A stretch of DNA of 64,000 nt from Chamaecrista fasciculata (lineage: Eukaryota > Streptophyta > Magnoliopsida > Fabales > Fabaceae), in contig QANZ01033394.1 of the NCBI GenBank assembly GCA_003254925.1, positions 69,086-133,085 on the forward strand, read 5' to 3'. The position numbers and the translations under genes are program-made. Positions 63,354-64,000 of the stretch are shown here, in pieces; the stretch's first letter is position 1, and every line of letters begins with the position of its first letter. The notes beneath the pieces were generated by a model. The model was not told the origin of the DNA, did not search any database, and was given only the letters and a program-made list of their open reading frames with translations.

Positions 63354-63659
63354 CCAAAAAGTAACCCTTGCATTTGAAACTTCATTTTTAGCAAGAAATT
63401 AGAGGTTAAAAGCATTTTTTTCAGATGTTTGTTCTTTCCTAAAATAAAGTACTACTAACTTTATTACTTTACTATTTTTTTTTAGAAAAATAATTTGTGC
63501 GATAATTTTATGAAAAGCAATTCTTTATAAATAAATTGTAACTAAAGAAATGTACTTATATTGTTTTCTTACTCTTATAAATTTGTTTTTTAAAAAATAT
63601 GAAATTAAATGCGAAAAAGTCGAACACTTGTACATCTGAGAAATTTTTTTGATATAGAA

Positions 63660-63770
63660 CAAAATAAAACTTCTCTTCACATGGTCNGTGTCGGTGTCGT
63701 ACGAGTGTCGGACACTGACACGTGTCCGACACGGCGACACGCCCTCAAAATGAAGTGTCCATGCTTCTTA
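63660..63770. repeat. palindromic GTGTCGGACAC repeat, copy 2
   Basis: Dense short palindromes (GTGTCGGACACTGACACGTG, then TCCGACACGGCGACAC), then AAGTGTCCATGCTTCTTAGG, which matches the end of copy 1 near 61.5 kb. One base is N (63686). Confidence 0.6.
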
Positions 63771-63880
63771 GGATGAGAGTAATAGGAATGACGTTATGCG
63801 AGTGAGAGTGTGTGTGTGAGTAGTGTACTGTGCACAGCCTAGCCGCTCGCGACTTATCCTTCTCCTCCGAATTTCAGCAC

Positions 63881-64000
63881 GATATAAAAAGCGAAACTAA
63901 CACACATCTCTCCTTCCTTCTCTTTCTTTCACCTCCTTCTCCTCTCGCCATGTGGCATAACATCTCCTCTTTGCTTTTTTTTTTTTTTTTTTTTTTTTTT
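63881..64000 (+). promoter_or_regulatory. probable promoter and truncated 5' end of a gene
   Basis: A TATA box (GATATAAAAAG, 63881-63891) in a GC-richer block is followed by a CT-rich leader and an ATG at 63950-63952 (MWHNISSLL, then poly-T). The window ends in a T run of about 25 bases, so neither the start nor the product can be confirmed. Confidence 0.5.

Overview
This is nuclear DNA from a eudicot plant. It is AT-rich, its genes are split by GT-AG introns, and the protein-coding families are plant ones: a pectin-type methyltransferase, a chloroplast-lumen protein and a plant TYW1 fusion. The gene spaces are padded with short transposons. The species cannot be told from the sequence. There are no tRNA, rRNA, CRISPR or bacterial-type features. 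Short N runs occur at 28973-28977, 37445 and near 63686.

Layout. A Sec14-like (CRAL-TRIO) gene lies at 612-3597 (+). It is followed by a Helitron ending at 8053 that carries pieces of a serine carboxypeptidase-like gene and of a second gene. A membrane protein of the At1g01500 type lies at 9058-11064 (-). From 12 to 24 kb there is gene-poor, transposon-rich DNA: copia remnants, SINEs, MITEs, two large foldback elements and a solo LTR. A small AT-hook protein gene lies at 24685-25062 (+). TYW1 (wybutosine synthesis on tRNA-Phe) lies at 31024-36129 (-). Two long minus-strand genes follow: a PMT28-like Golgi methyltransferase (38153-45207) and a DUF21/CBS membrane protein (47283-52003). Then come a PPM/leucine-carboxyl-methyltransferase family gene (54148-55804, +) and a Tat-targeted thylakoid-lumen protein (58267-61029, -). 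The last 3 kb is repeat-rich and ends in what looks like a promoter and first codons of a gene cut by the window edge.

Spliced models were rebuilt by hand for all seven multi-exon genes; each gives an uninterrupted reading frame of normal family length. The genes are housekeeping loci and form no single pathway. The order Sec14-like / At1g01500-like / AT-hook / TYW1 matches, from memory, Arabidopsis At1g75170-At1g75200, so the block is probably ancestral.

The most interesting part is the mobile fraction: (1) a Helitron with captured, intron-bearing gene fragments; (2) a set of long-terminal-inverted-repeat, MULE-like foldbacks, several with exact or near-exact 9-bp target duplications, whose arms are built from short repeated phrases containing GGTCC or GTCCCC; (3) one foldback with the same coding-like first exon in both arms; (4) a solo LTR nested inside a foldback; (5) two tRNA-derived SINE families.
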